Made by a program: the position numbers and the translations under genes. A DNA stretch of 64,000 nucleotides from Candidatus Thiodiazotropha sp. (ex Codakia rugifera) (lineage in GTDB: Bacteria; Pseudomonadota; Gammaproteobacteria; Chromatiales; Chromatiaceae): contig JAHXHN010000001.1 in assembly GCA_025656675.1 (NCBI GenBank), positions 401,501 through 465,500 of the forward strand, read 5' to 3'. Below, piece by piece: positions 16,055 to 25,480 of the stretch; within the stretch, counting starts at the first letter, position 1; each line of letters opens with the position of its first letter. The notes beneath the pieces were generated by a model. The model searched no databases, was not told where the DNA came from, and was given only the letters and a program-made list of their open reading frames with translations.

Positions 16055-19000
16055 CTAGCGATCGAAGGTATAGAAGAAATCCCCGGACTGGGTACGCCCG
16101 GTCTCTGCTTCAAGCTGCCATCGATCGGTCAGATCATAACGCATACGAATCTTGGTCTCACTGGTAGCCAGCTCGTTGACATATTGCACATAGAGTCTGG
16201 GGGATAAATAGGTACCTGCCACCAAAGAGGCCTCTTCCATCGAGTTGCCGGTATCCACCCGCAACTCTTCCAATCCCAGCTGTCTGCCAATTTCAGAGGC
16301 TACATTGCTAGCTCCACTCGCCTGCAGAGCCGCGAGCATACCCACCGTTTTTCCCGACGACTCACCCGCGGGACGACCAGTGATCAGGTAAGAAAGCACA
16401 TCGGTCTCCGACATCGAAGGGGTTGCAAAGAGTTTGAGTTTTGGCTTCTTCATTGTCCCGGTAACACGCATCCCGGCAATCACATCTTCTATCTCGCGCA
16501 CTGCACGCACATCTAGACCAGGATTATCGACAGGAGAATCGGCAAACAGTGCAAATCCCCGCTCGATCTTTAAGTCCTGACCATAGGCCTGATAGATACC
16601 ATCGGTGATACCTAAACGCCCCCTGCCGATAACGGGCCGACCCGGCTCATCGATGACCACAATACCGCCGGTAAAATTACCCCGTAAACCAAAACCATCA
16701 AAGCTGACCCGGTCACCAAGTGTCAGACGAATCTGAGCATGCAGCGGTGTATCCGGTTGCACATCCTCTGTTTCCTCAGCACCGACTACAACCAGGTCAG
16801 CACTTCCTGACACCGCCGATTCGGGTATTTCTCTTGGCCGTATCCGCGCATAGGGCAGGTGGATTTTGCCCTTCAATTCGCTACGCTGGCTATTGTGCAC
16901 AAAGGCGAGGTCAGGCGAGAGATGCACTTCAGCCTCAGGCACATTCACCGCAACCCAATCCCTACCCGCAATTTTAAACTGGGAAGGAAAGCCTTTCGAG
17001 GCATCCAACTGAGTCGTTCCCTGCAGCGAGAGCTTACCTTTACCGGAACGGACACTGCCCACCAGGGATAGGGTTTCCAGATCCGGTGCCTCAATACGCA
17101 AATCAAACTCACGTAGTTCAATGCCCAGTACCGGGATATCCACAGCACCCTGCTCTATCTTTGCATTACCACTTACACGGGGAGTAGCCAGATGCCCCCC
17201 CAAATCGAAATCGGCCGACAGTCTTCCCCGACTGTTTTGTAACTGGGGTGAAATTGCTGCAAGCAGTGCCAGATTATCCATGCCCCCCTTTATCCGGCCT
17301 TTCAGTGGTTGTTTATGCGCATCCAGACTGGCCAGGTTCAACCCCGGCAGATCCAGCCTGGTCTCCAAGCCACCCAGTCCCTGTAACGGCAGGTTCAGGC
17401 TAGCCTGTGCACCGTCCCGAGTAATGACTGCTTTTATCACACCCCCCGAAAAGTCTACCTGCTCATGCCCACCACCCAACTCGAAGCTGAGTCCGCCTTG
17501 AGGAATCTGTAGCTCAGCTTCACCCACGATCTGCCCGTCCGCATCTGCAGAAAGATCGGCCTGTAGTCCCGCCTTGCCTGTGATTTTGGTCTCATCCGGT
17601 AACCACTGTTGCAGCCGTGTGAGAGAAAGGTCACTTGCCTGCAGGTTAGATGTCCATCCGCCTTCCGGTCCTGCTTTGAACATGCTGCACACCTTTGATG
17701 CATCTGAGGTCAGACAAAAGGGATCAACTGACTGATCACTGGGCCCAATGCTGTAGCCGACAGCGGACTCAAGCAGCCAATCACCCACTTCAGACGTCTT
17801 CATCTCCAACCGTTGCACTTGGCCATGCCACAGATCGTTTTCACTGAGACCCGACACACCGGCCAGAGAGAGTTGTGGTGCCTGTTCACCGACCAGATCC
17901 AGGGTCAGTTGATGCTGCGGAAGAGTGCCATCGATATCAATTTTGAGGGATGCCCATTGCCTGCCCATCCCGTTCAACCCAATTGAGCTGAGCGATAGCC
18001 TTAAGGGTTGCTCGCCATCCAGATCGAGGGCAACCTCTCCATTGAGTTGTTCAATTCGATAGTCCTGAAACGCCAACTCGCCAGCTTTCACAATGGCCTC
18101 GACCTTGGGTTGTTCAGTCGTACCAGCCAACTTTCCATCGGCCTGCAGTTGGCCCGAGAGTCCAGGCCAGAGGGAGGCCAGCTCAGGTGCATCCACCGAC
18201 CAATCAAGTGCAAGGCGATCTCCGAGACGGCCATTCACCTGAATCCTGTTCTCCCCTGTGACCACCTCCAGCTGATTCACATTCAGCTGACCACCGTTGA
18301 GATCCAGCACACCTTTGGCGTCTAGTGGATACGCTCTCAGAGTGCCGGATAACCGCTCAAGACGCAGCTCTGCAACAGGCTCTCCCTGCTTAATCTCGCC
18401 CTGGGTAGAGAGGATGAAAGCAAGATCGCCTGGAAAGTCACTGTGCAGCAACTCGGGATTAACCCCATTGCCCGACAGATCCATTCGCCAACTGGGACTG
18501 GGTGACCAAGCCGCCTCACCTTTGCCCTCTATGCTGCCTTCCTGCAGTGCGATTTGCAGCGTTTCAAGTTCAACACCGTTGAGATTCCCCGCACCAGAGG
18601 CCTCGACCTGAACCGGACCCACCTCGGGTCTGGATGCCTGCAGGTTCAACTGGTAACGATACGCCTCAAACTTACCTTGCAGTTTTATCTCCCCTTGATC
18701 ACTGGTTACATCCACTGCTTCTCCAGTCAGTGGCCAACGCAGCCCCTTCCACTGCAAACCTGTAGACAATTCTCCACCCTCTAGGCGGTAGTCCCCATTA
18801 CCCTGGAGATTGAGTCCATCTGCATTGCTCAACTGGAGTCTGTCGACCTTGATCACACCCTGCTGGAAACTTGCCTCTAACCCAGTCTTCAACTCACCGA
18901 GACTCGGCTCCTTAAGATCTAGCGTGCTATTAAGTTTCGCGGACTCTAAATCACCTTCAGCATGCATCCGGCCATGTATCACCGCTGGAAAATCCTTGGA

Positions 19001-19819
19001 AAAATCACCCATCATGCCCTTTTCCAACACCAGTTCTGCTTCCCAGGCCGGTGCACGCTGTACCTCGGATAGACGGGCTTGCACTACACCCAACAGAGGT
19101 GATGCCAGCTGTTGATGCAGCGTGATCTGCTGCAGATCTCCACGCAGATTTCCCCTCCCTGACAGGCGGGGCCCATCCACCAGCTGATAGTCCCAGGAGA
19201 GATCGAGTGACATCGGTAATGACTTGCTGAGACCCAACGTGCCCTGCAGCGTCAGGTTGGCTGAAAAGCCCTCGGCAACCAATTCTGATAGAGTCAACTG
19301 ATCGCCCTCGGTGGAGGCGGACAACAACAGACGGTCAAGCTTCAGGGGTTCTGTATCTTCAGCCTGAACAATCTCGAAATCTACGGAGGAAAAATGTTCC
19401 ACCGTCAGGGCTAGAGGGAGTGTCACTCCCTGGAATGGTTCAGCCGGCACCTCCTCGGGCGCTTGCGCTGTCTGAGGCAGATGAAGACGGGTTGATTGCA
19501 GGGCCAGTTCCAGAATGGTTAGTCTCAGACTTAACAGTTGAACCGGTCGCCAATCCAAATAGAGGCGCTCACTTTCCAACACAAGGCCATCCGTCTGACG
19601 GTAACTGAGCCCATTTAACTCCAGTGGTCCAATCAGACGCCCCTGCAGCACATCGACCTGCAGTTCACCGGGAGCCAGTTTCTGAGCCAGGTAGAAAAGC
19701 CGACGCGTACCATCATGGGTGGAGGTAACATAGAATAATGTGAAACCTGCTATCAGCAGGAACAGCATCAATGCCGCCACAGCGTAAGTGATGACACGCT
19801 TGATACCCGCCCTGTTCAC
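16055..19819 (-). CDS. tamB: TamB, translocation and assembly module inner-membrane protein
   Basis: A protein of about 1254 aa. It has an N-terminal signal anchor (ITYAVAALMLFLLIAGFTLF) and a very long periplasmic region of repeated beta strands, the AsmA-like/TamB bridge fold. The C-terminal DUF490 domain includes GRGRLGITDGIYQAYGQDLK, SDVDPGLDVRA-like strands and the ending FFYTFDR. TamB spans the periplasm and works with the outer-membrane TamA in outer-membrane protein and lipid transport. I prefer GTG 19819, which overlaps the tamA stop as GTGA; an ATG at 19852 would add 11 residues and overlap tamA by 37 bases. Length is normal for the family. Confidence 0.9.
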   Translation of the reverse strand: MNRAGIKRVITYAVAALMLFLLIAGFTLFYVTSTHDGTRRLFYLAQKLAPGELQVDVLQGRLIGPLELNGLSYRQTDGLVLESERLYLDWRPVQLLSLRLTILELALQSTRLHLPQTAQAPEEVPAEPFQGVTLPLALTVEHFSSVDFEIVQAEDTEPLKLDRLLLSASTEGDQLTLSELVAEGFSANLTLQGTLGLSKSLPMSLDLSWDYQLVDGPRLSGRGNLRGDLQQITLHQQLASPLLGVVQARLSEVQRAPAWEAELVLEKGMMGDFSKDFPAVIHGRMHAEGDLESAKLNSTLDLKEPSLGELKTGLEASFQQGVIKVDRLQLSNADGLNLQGNGDYRLEGGELSTGLQWKGLRWPLTGEAVDVTSDQGEIKLQGKFEAYRYQLNLQASRPEVGPVQVEASGAGNLNGVELETLQIALQEGSIEGKGEAAWSPSPSWRMDLSGNGVNPELLHSDFPGDLAFILSTQGEIKQGEPVAELRLERLSGTLRAYPLDAKGVLDLNGGQLNVNQLEVVTGENRIQVNGRLGDRLALDWSVDAPELASLWPGLSGQLQADGKLAGTTEQPKVEAIVKAGELAFQDYRIEQLNGEVALDLDGEQPLRLSLSSIGLNGMGRQWASLKIDIDGTLPQHQLTLDLVGEQAPQLSLAGVSGLSENDLWHGQVQRLEMKTSEVGDWLLESAVGYSIGPSDQSVDPFCLTSDASKVCSMFKAGPEGGWTSNLQASDLSLTRLQQWLPDETKITGKAGLQADLSADADGQIVGEAELQIPQGGLSFELGGGHEQVDFSGGVIKAVITRDGAQASLNLPLQGLGGLETRLDLPGLNLASLDAHKQPLKGRIKGGMDNLALLAAISPQLQNSRGRLSADFDLGGHLATPRVSGNAKIEQGAVDIPVLGIELREFDLRIEAPDLETLSLVGSVRSGKGKLSLQGTTQLDASKGFPSQFKIAGRDWVAVNVPEAEVHLSPDLAFVHNSQRSELKGKIHLPYARIRPREIPESAVSGSADLVVVGAEETEDVQPDTPLHAQIRLTLGDRVSFDGFGLRGNFTGGIVVIDEPGRPVIGRGRLGITDGIYQAYGQDLKIERGFALFADSPVDNPGLDVRAVREIEDVIAGMRVTGTMKKPKLKLFATPSMSETDVLSYLITGRPAGESSGKTVGMLAALQASGASNVASEIGRQLGLEELRVDTGNSMEEASLVAGTYLSPRLYVQYVNELATSETKIRMRYDLTDRWQLEAETGRTQSGDFFYTFDR

Positions 19820-21540
19820 AGCTCCGGCCCCACGACGATATGCAGACGCCACTGATGCTCATCACCATCCGAACCGTTCGCAACATCAAATCTCACAGGA
19901 CCGACCGGTGAACGCCAACGTACGCCGAACCCGACACCATAGGCTGTCTCGGAATCAAAATCGGGATCAAAGGCATTTCCCGCATCGACAAACAGGGCCC
20001 CACTCCACTTACCGCTGATATGGCGCTCCAGCTCCAGGCTGCCGACAGTGATGTAACGCCCTCCGATGACATCACCGTCTTCATCCCGTGGCCCCAGGTC
20101 CTGATAACCGAAACCTCGCACTGTATTGTCGCCACCGGCAAAGAAACGCTTACTGGGAGGCAACTCCTTCAGATCATCCGCCCAGGTTGTACCCAGCTCG
20201 AGACGACTCAGCAAACGCCAATCACCTTCCCCAAGACCGTAGATGAACTTACTATTGGCATATAACTGAATAAAACTGGTGCTGGAAAGTAGTGAATCTG
20301 ACGCGCCCTCTATCCGAAACTCCAATCGCTTGCCACGTTGGACAAACTCTTTCCCATCACTCTTAATACGCAACCATCCCACGCTTGGAACCAGTAATCG
20401 CGATGTATCCTCCTGGTCACCCACTTTAAAATCTTCATAACTGTATTCGAGTCCCAGACTGCGCCGCCAGCCTCGCTCCAGGCTGACCGAGTGGGTGGCA
20501 CTCAGCAGTGCCCGGTTACCTTTATTGGTATCTGAGTTGAAATGCTCAAAAGAGGCTCCAAAGCTGACATAGTCAACGGTAGGACGTTCCAATGGAATAA
20601 TGTATTCACTGCTTAAACTGCTGAGGGGTTGTGAAATCTGTAACTCACTACGCATACGGTGTCCATTTCGACCTCTACGACGATTCTTCCAGTCCAGCGT
20701 AAGCCGTGGTCCCATATCGGTCGAATAACCCAATCCAATACGATAACGGTTACGTTTATTGGGTTTCAGATTGACATCGACCGGCACCCGATCCCCCTCT
20801 CGCTCATCACGTCGAGTGACCACTTCCACCTGTTTGAAATACTCACTGTCGATCAGGTCGCCCTGTAAGGCCAGCAATGCATCCTGACTGAACGGGTCAC
20901 CCGCATTGAAACTGACATAGCGTGCAAGAAACGCTGGATTCATCACATCCTGATTCATTCTCACTTCACCGAATCGTAAACGCATACCGCTGTCAAGGTG
21001 CAGTGATATCGATGCGGTATAGCTTTGCAGATCCACCTCAAGCTGATGTCGGGTGTAGCGTGCATCCAAGTAACCACGCTCTATCGTGTTAGCTAACTGC
21101 ACCTGCTTTGCTTGCTCATAGCGCGTCTGATCCAACACATCGCCAGGCGCCAGAGGAAAAACTTTCTCAACCAGCGGATCATCAACGCCTTCACCCAGGA
21201 TTTGAAAATCAACCTCAGTCAGTTTTACCGGAGTACCGGGCTGCACATGATATGACAACTTAAAGCCCTGTTCGGTGCGAATCAATGAACCCGTTACGGT
21301 CGGCTTGAAATAGCCGAAAGGTTGTAATGCCGTATGAATCTCTCCCTCTGCCTTATCATGAAGCAGACGCAGTCGTGCTTCATTCAGAGCATCACGTTTT
21401 TTTTCTCGCTCCACAGAGAGATAAGCTAAGACATTATCCTTCAGTCGGGATTCCAGCCCCTCGACCTTTACGGTGACTTCCAGCCCTTTGACAGAGAATG
21501 GGATCAGCAGCCAAAACAGAATGTAAATAAGATGCCGCAT
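19816..21540 (-). CDS. tamA: TamA, outer-membrane Omp85-family assembly factor
   Basis: A 574-aa protein. It starts with a signal peptide (MRHLIYILFWLLIPFSVKG), followed by POTRA domains (about 25-260; for example VTVKVEGLESRLKDNVLAY and LRFGEVRMNQDV) and a 16-strand Omp85 barrel. Barrel features include RRGRNGHRMRSELQISQPL, the RFFAGGDNTVRGFGYQDLG lid-lock motif and a C-terminal strand ending in GPEL. ATG 21540 is chosen because it gives the signal peptide; an upstream frame to 21663 is not protein-like. It sits directly before tamB with a 4-base overlap, the standard tamAB operon. A 143-base gap separates it from the EamA gene. Confidence 0.93.
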   Translation of the reverse strand: MRHLIYILFWLLIPFSVKGLEVTVKVEGLESRLKDNVLAYLSVEREKKRDALNEARLRLLHDKAEGEIHTALQPFGYFKPTVTGSLIRTEQGFKLSYHVQPGTPVKLTEVDFQILGEGVDDPLVEKVFPLAPGDVLDQTRYEQAKQVQLANTIERGYLDARYTRHQLEVDLQSYTASISLHLDSGMRLRFGEVRMNQDVMNPAFLARYVSFNAGDPFSQDALLALQGDLIDSEYFKQVEVVTRRDEREGDRVPVDVNLKPNKRNRYRIGLGYSTDMGPRLTLDWKNRRRGRNGHRMRSELQISQPLSSLSSEYIIPLERPTVDYVSFGASFEHFNSDTNKGNRALLSATHSVSLERGWRRSLGLEYSYEDFKVGDQEDTSRLLVPSVGWLRIKSDGKEFVQRGKRLEFRIEGASDSLLSSTSFIQLYANSKFIYGLGEGDWRLLSRLELGTTWADDLKELPPSKRFFAGGDNTVRGFGYQDLGPRDEDGDVIGGRYITVGSLELERHISGKWSGALFVDAGNAFDPDFDSETAYGVGFGVRWRSPVGPVRFDVANGSDGDEHQWRLHIVVGPEL

Positions 21541-21683
21541 AAAAAATCGCTGATAAAGTATCTCTTGTTTATTCGAGCTGAGCCATGGATCTTCTGTAAA
21601 CCCGAGTAGCTGGCCGTTTGATCTCGGACTGATAGTTAAGTTATTGGTTCCAGCTGGAGGCAATCAATTAACGTTGACTGGTC

Positions 21684-22541
21684 CTAGGGTAATGCAAGCA
21701 GCCAGATCGACCCGATAGCACATAATACAGCGATTAGCTTTTTAACCGATAGGCGTTCCATCCCCAGTACCACAGATATTAACAAAGCAGCGATAAAACT
21801 CAGGTTAGCAATGGGAATCACCACACTGGCTTCGCCACGTGCAATCGCAGCCAGAAGAAAGTTTACAATCAGATAGACCAACAGGCCGGATACAAGCGCA
21901 TATGCCGCCTTCTTCCGGGTCAGGCGAAAGCGGCCTTCCCGCAACAGGGCATACAGAGCCCCGCCAATGACCCAGCAGAGTGCTGCAACGAGTAACAGGC
22001 TGTCTATATCTGCACCCTTGTTCAATCCAACTTTTGAAATCACGCCATAAATGGCACGCAGCAATGATGCCACCACCACCAACCAGATATACAGCGTAAC
22101 CATGCGCTCTTTTTTTACGGCATCGGATGAGTGGGTTAGCAATAGAACCGCAAGCACGCCACTACTGATACCCGCTAACTTCAACCCACCAAGCGGCTCC
22201 TGCAGGAACACCACCGAAAGCAGCACAACACCAATGGTATTCAAGCGGTAGATCGTCGAACCAAGACTTACATCAGTCTGAGTCAGGCCTTCAATGAGCA
22301 GTATATTGGAGAGTGCCAGGACAGTACCGGCAACCAAACCGTAACCTAGTGTGACTGTATCAGAGTGAAAGCGGCCATCATCTGAAATAATCGTCAGACA
22401 CTGCAATAGCAGCCACACCAGTCCAATTCCGAATACAATCATCCCTCGGGAGCGATCTTTGCTGGAGTAGCGTTTAAATACCACATCATTCAATCCGGCA
22501 AAGATCAGGCTCAACAAAGCAAATACAATGGCGCTTGCCAT
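21684..22541 (-). CDS. EamA-family (DMT) transporter
   Basis: A 285-aa protein of about ten hydrophobic helices in two repeats, the layout of drug/metabolite transporters: IVFALLSLIFAGLNDVVFKR, then SLGSTIYRLNTIGVVLLSVV and later IANLSFIAALLISVVLGMER. The conserved EamA-type 'YRLNTIGVV' and C-terminal 'IAVLCAIGSIWLLALP' support the call. Substrate unknown; such proteins export amino acids, nucleosides or drugs. Its ATG overlaps the hipA stop by one base (TAATG), so it is likely co-transcribed with hipBA. It is not a known toxin-antitoxin component, which makes the linkage unusual. Confidence 0.85.
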   Translation of the reverse strand: MASAIVFALLSLIFAGLNDVVFKRYSSKDRSRGMIVFGIGLVWLLLQCLTIISDDGRFHSDTVTLGYGLVAGTVLALSNILLIEGLTQTDVSLGSTIYRLNTIGVVLLSVVFLQEPLGGLKLAGISSGVLAVLLLTHSSDAVKKERMVTLYIWLVVVASLLRAIYGVISKVGLNKGADIDSLLLVAALCWVIGGALYALLREGRFRLTRKKAAYALVSGLLVYLIVNFLLAAIARGEASVVIPIANLSFIAALLISVVLGMERLSVKKLIAVLCAIGSIWLLALP

Positions 22542-23845
22542 TAAAACACTTTTAACCGAAGCGTACTCTGGACCTGATTTTGCATCCTTGTCGGCACACC
22601 TGCTTGCTCAGCAAAAACTCGCCAGCGAGAGACGGTTTCCCGTACCTCACTGACTATCGCCTCAGCCCGTCCTCGTTTCATCGAGGCCACCTTGGCACAG
22701 GCCTTGAAATCGTCCACAGTAAAGTCATCCTGTTTCCCATTGAGGGTCATCTGGTGGGTTGCAGTCCATCTCCCTTCAGGATTAAAGCTGTAGGTCATAT
22801 CAAAAGCGGGTGAGAGCGACCAGGCACCGGTTTTGTCCATCAAGAACGCGATGTTCTTCACATGATCATCCTGATTACGCGCAACGATGTTGAATACGAT
22901 ACGACGAAACTGCTGCTCGATGGTCTGCATCGGCAAGCCTAGTCGGCGAATCACCAACAGCGCCTGCTCATAGCTATAGGCACCTGCCATATTGAAATCA
23001 TAGTGAGCCAATGCACACAATGATTGCATATGCAGTTTTTCACCACCGGCGAGACGATCGAAGCGGCGGGTCATAAAATGGCTTCGGCCACCCTCCTCGA
23101 ATAGACGGCACTCATTGATCTCGATACCGCAGCGCTTTGCCATCAGGTAGTAGGCATACTCGATAGCACCATACCCCTGAGGATCATCCAACTCCTTGTC
23201 CCGGTTACCGCTCACTCCGTCAAACTTTAACAACCAGTATTGAAAGCCTTCACCGACCGGCACCTGGCCGGATCGCACTTCATTTGTGGTGGGATTCCAG
23301 GCGATGACGGCCTTTGCCCGAGCACCTCCTGCCGATGTACCCACTCGCAGAATATCCGTGAGCGCCTGTTCTTTACCGAAATCGGCAAAGGAGGCCTGCA
23401 ACTGATTTCGATGAGTAAGCACCCGTGATGCCAGCTCAACCAACTTATCGATCTCAATCTGACTCGATTGTCTGGCTCTTGGGCCGGTCACAGGCGCAAA
23501 TTCAAGTGCTCCCATGCCCCGTTTACCTGTATAACAGAGGCGCTCCACGGCATTGAAAGTATGACTTGACCTACCTTGCGTAGCCAGCCATGCATCAATC
23601 AATGCATTACCGAATTTATCAGGTAGCGAGTCCGCCAACAGTCCAGGCAGCCCATGAAATGTCTCGCGGGACAGTTCTGGAAAACTGTAAATACGATTGG
23701 ACAGCGGCATGGTAAGCGGCGCAATCTCAATACCGCTTTGCGTAAACGACCGGTCATATTCAAAGATGGCCGTATCATCGTTGTCACCCAACGAAACAGC
23801 ACCAATGGTACGCCCCCACAACCGAACCTCAGCAACCGTGCTCAT
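22541..23845 (-). CDS. hipA: HipA-family serine/threonine kinase toxin
   Basis: A 434-aa kinase. The N-terminal subdomain begins VRLWGRTIGAVSLGDNDD and GLPGLLADSLPDKFGNALID. The kinase part has the glycine-rich loop LRVGTSAGGARAKAVIAW, catalytic ARNQDDHVKNIAFLMD and the metal-binding SPAFDMTYSF. E. coli HipA phosphorylates glutamyl-tRNA synthetase and halts translation; this member's target is not determinable. All key motifs appear intact, so it is probably active. It overlaps hipB by 4 bases (ATGA) and eamA by 1 base. Other HipA-like kinases exist, so the target should not be assumed. Confidence 0.9.
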   Translation of the reverse strand: MSTVAEVRLWGRTIGAVSLGDNDDTAIFEYDRSFTQSGIEIAPLTMPLSNRIYSFPELSRETFHGLPGLLADSLPDKFGNALIDAWLATQGRSSHTFNAVERLCYTGKRGMGALEFAPVTGPRARQSSQIEIDKLVELASRVLTHRNQLQASFADFGKEQALTDILRVGTSAGGARAKAVIAWNPTTNEVRSGQVPVGEGFQYWLLKFDGVSGNRDKELDDPQGYGAIEYAYYLMAKRCGIEINECRLFEEGGRSHFMTRRFDRLAGGEKLHMQSLCALAHYDFNMAGAYSYEQALLVIRRLGLPMQTIEQQFRRIVFNIVARNQDDHVKNIAFLMDKTGAWSLSPAFDMTYSFNPEGRWTATHQMTLNGKQDDFTVDDFKACAKVASMKRGRAEAIVSEVRETVSRWRVFAEQAGVPTRMQNQVQSTLRLKVF

Positions 23846-24192
23846 CTCTCCTCACCCCAGCTCCAGGGCTCATTGGGATGCTTCTTTTTACGGCGGGAGG
23901 AGGCTCGCTGACGAACCTTACCCTTTCGCTTCAGTAGATCCATCGGTCTCTGGGATTGCTCTGGTATCAGGCGATCCAGCCTCTGCAGCAATGCCAAAAC
24001 ACGCAGTACCCGGATCATGCTCGACATTTGTGCCGATGCCCCCGCCTCGATCCGTTCCACCGTCCGCTTCGCAATGCCTGCCTGCTCAGCCAGATCGGCC
24101 TGGGTCAGCTGCATATCGAGTCGGCAATGCAGGATACGCTGACCGATCTCTATAAGCACGGCCTCGTCAGTCATTAAGTTGGATATCTTCAT
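23842..24192 (-). CDS. hipB: HipB-like XRE antitoxin
   Basis: A 116-aa protein. The helix-turn-helix (about residues 25-75) reads CRLDMQLTQADLAEQAGIAK then RTVERIEAGASAQMSSM, an XRE/HipB pattern. The C-terminal part is very basic (QRPMDLLKRKGKVRQRASSR and then RRKKK), unlike the short E. coli HipB tail. It likely binds the operator region at 24237-24334 and represses its own operon while restraining HipA. The start could be ATG 24192 or ATG 24174; neither has a strong ribosome-binding site. The overlap with hipA gives the standard antitoxin-first order. Confidence 0.85.
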   Translation of the reverse strand: MKISNLMTDEAVLIEIGQRILHCRLDMQLTQADLAEQAGIAKRTVERIEAGASAQMSSMIRVLRVLALLQRLDRLIPEQSQRPMDLLKRKGKVRQRASSRRKKKHPNEPWSWGEER

Positions 24193-24236
24193 AGTCGACT
24201 AATATTACGATTTAGACGGCATTAATCTATTCATAT

Positions 24237-24334
24237 CGTCAATTATAGCGACTTTTGGAATGAACGACAGAATATATATCGTATATTTTGACGAGTTAAG
24301 TTAATAAATAGATTATAATACGACTTTTATGACG
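24237..24334. promoter_or_regulatory. Candidate hipBA operators: three related 15-mers
   Basis: Three related sites occur upstream of hipB: TCGCTATAATTGACG on the minus strand (24237-24251), TCGTATATTTTGACG (24279-24293) and ACGACTTTTATGACG (24320-24334). Their centres are 42 and 41 bases apart, about four helix turns, so all face the same side. The first contains TATAAT, which could be the hipB -10 box. This would fit autorepression by HipB with DNA looping. No experiment supports it. Confidence 0.5.
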
Positions 24335-24359
24335 AATTGTAATGGATTATTTCAAGTCA

Positions 24360-24591
24360 TCCGCAAGACAAGCCCGCGCTGAACGCAGTGACGAGTAGAA
24401 TGAGAGCCCCCAAAGGGGACTTTTTAAGGACCGGCGTGGCGTAGCTGCATTGACCCAGGGCACCTGCCGGGTAAACAGGGCCAAACCATTGAACAATCGG
24501 CAAGGCTTTGTTGCGATTGGCCTTCATTTACGGCGTATACGGCTCTTCACGGACATTGGCTCAGGAGAGACCCATGAATGACATGATATGA
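24360..24591. other. Unassigned spacer between hipB and XRE regulator, with GC hairpin
   Basis: About 230 bases outside the A/T-rich operator block, with higher G+C. CCCC-AAA-GGGG at 24408-24418 is followed by ACTTTTT, a weak terminator-like shape for plus-strand transcription. No gene of normal size fits. Short frames exist but lack support. It may be a remnant or a small RNA; I cannot decide. Confidence 0.35.
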
Positions 24592-25338
24592 CTAGCCCCC
24601 TCCTTTTCGCTTAAATTGACGAAAAAGCCCGTACCGCCATGGACGCATCGCCAACACCACACTCGTGCCGTCACGCGCCTGCAGAGGCAATGCTGCATCG
24701 TCACTGGAGAGCTCATCGAATTCCCTGGCAAGATGTTCCATTTTGCGCTGAAACACAGCAAATGAACTCGTGGCCAGCATGCCATTGAGGACAATAAGCC
24801 GTTCACTGTTTTGATCAAACCTGGAACTGAAAAAGTCCGATTGCAGTTTCTGCAGAAAAAAACGCTGTATTGGACCATTTTCCAGCCACTTAAAACTGGT
24901 AGACACCAACAGCCTGACCCGGTTTTTTGGCAACAACTCAATCATCTTCAACCGATCCAGCCTGGCCAGCTGTTTTATACAACGCACTTCCGAGATGTCG
25001 AAATAATCGACAATCTCATCCATAGTCCAGCGATTAAGTACACAGACAGTTATCAGCAACAGCTCCAGATCTGCAACGATCTCCCGTTCCTGCTCCAATG
25101 ACAATCCAGAGATCGGCGCTGATGCATCCTCACCCAACATTTGTACCAGATCCGAGATCTCAATATCGATCATCTGACAGACCTGATCCAACCGCTGCAG
25201 GGAAAAACTCTTATGGGAAAAGAGGCGCTTAACACTGGATTCTGAGAGGTTCAGCTTACGCGCCGTATCCGCATAGGTGAGGCCATGGGCCTTGAGCGCC
25301 TGTTTCAACATCTCAATCAGTTGCACTGTCTGAGCCAT
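24592..25338 (-). CDS. XRE-family transcriptional regulator
   Basis: A 248-aa protein. The N-terminal helix-turn-helix (residues about 10-60) includes LKAHGLTYADTARKLNLSES and VKRLFSHKSFSLQRLDQVC. The remaining part, with MDEIVDYFDISEVRCIKQLA and RLDRLKMIELLPKNRVRLL, looks like a second winged-helix-like segment. The C-terminus is basic and ends in GGG. Regulators of this size occur widely in gammaproteobacteria; the ligand is unknown. It is divergently transcribed from aas with 142 bases between, so it may control aas. No operator was identified with confidence. Confidence 0.82.
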   Translation of the reverse strand: MAQTVQLIEMLKQALKAHGLTYADTARKLNLSESSVKRLFSHKSFSLQRLDQVCQMIDIEISDLVQMLGEDASAPISGLSLEQEREIVADLELLLITVCVLNRWTMDEIVDYFDISEVRCIKQLARLDRLKMIELLPKNRVRLLVSTSFKWLENGPIQRFFLQKLQSDFFSSRFDQNSERLIVLNGMLATSSFAVFQRKMEHLAREFDELSSDDAALPLQARDGTSVVLAMRPWRYGLFRQFKRKGGG

Positions 25339-25480
25339 GGCATGACCTCATCAAGAATCAAAAGGTATCATTATATAATACGTTTAGGTGTATATAGTAG
25401 GACTTTGTCTAATATCGTAGTACGTACGGAGGTACTGGTCTAATCTTCCGTCACACTCATGAACACGAGCCAAGTAAGTC

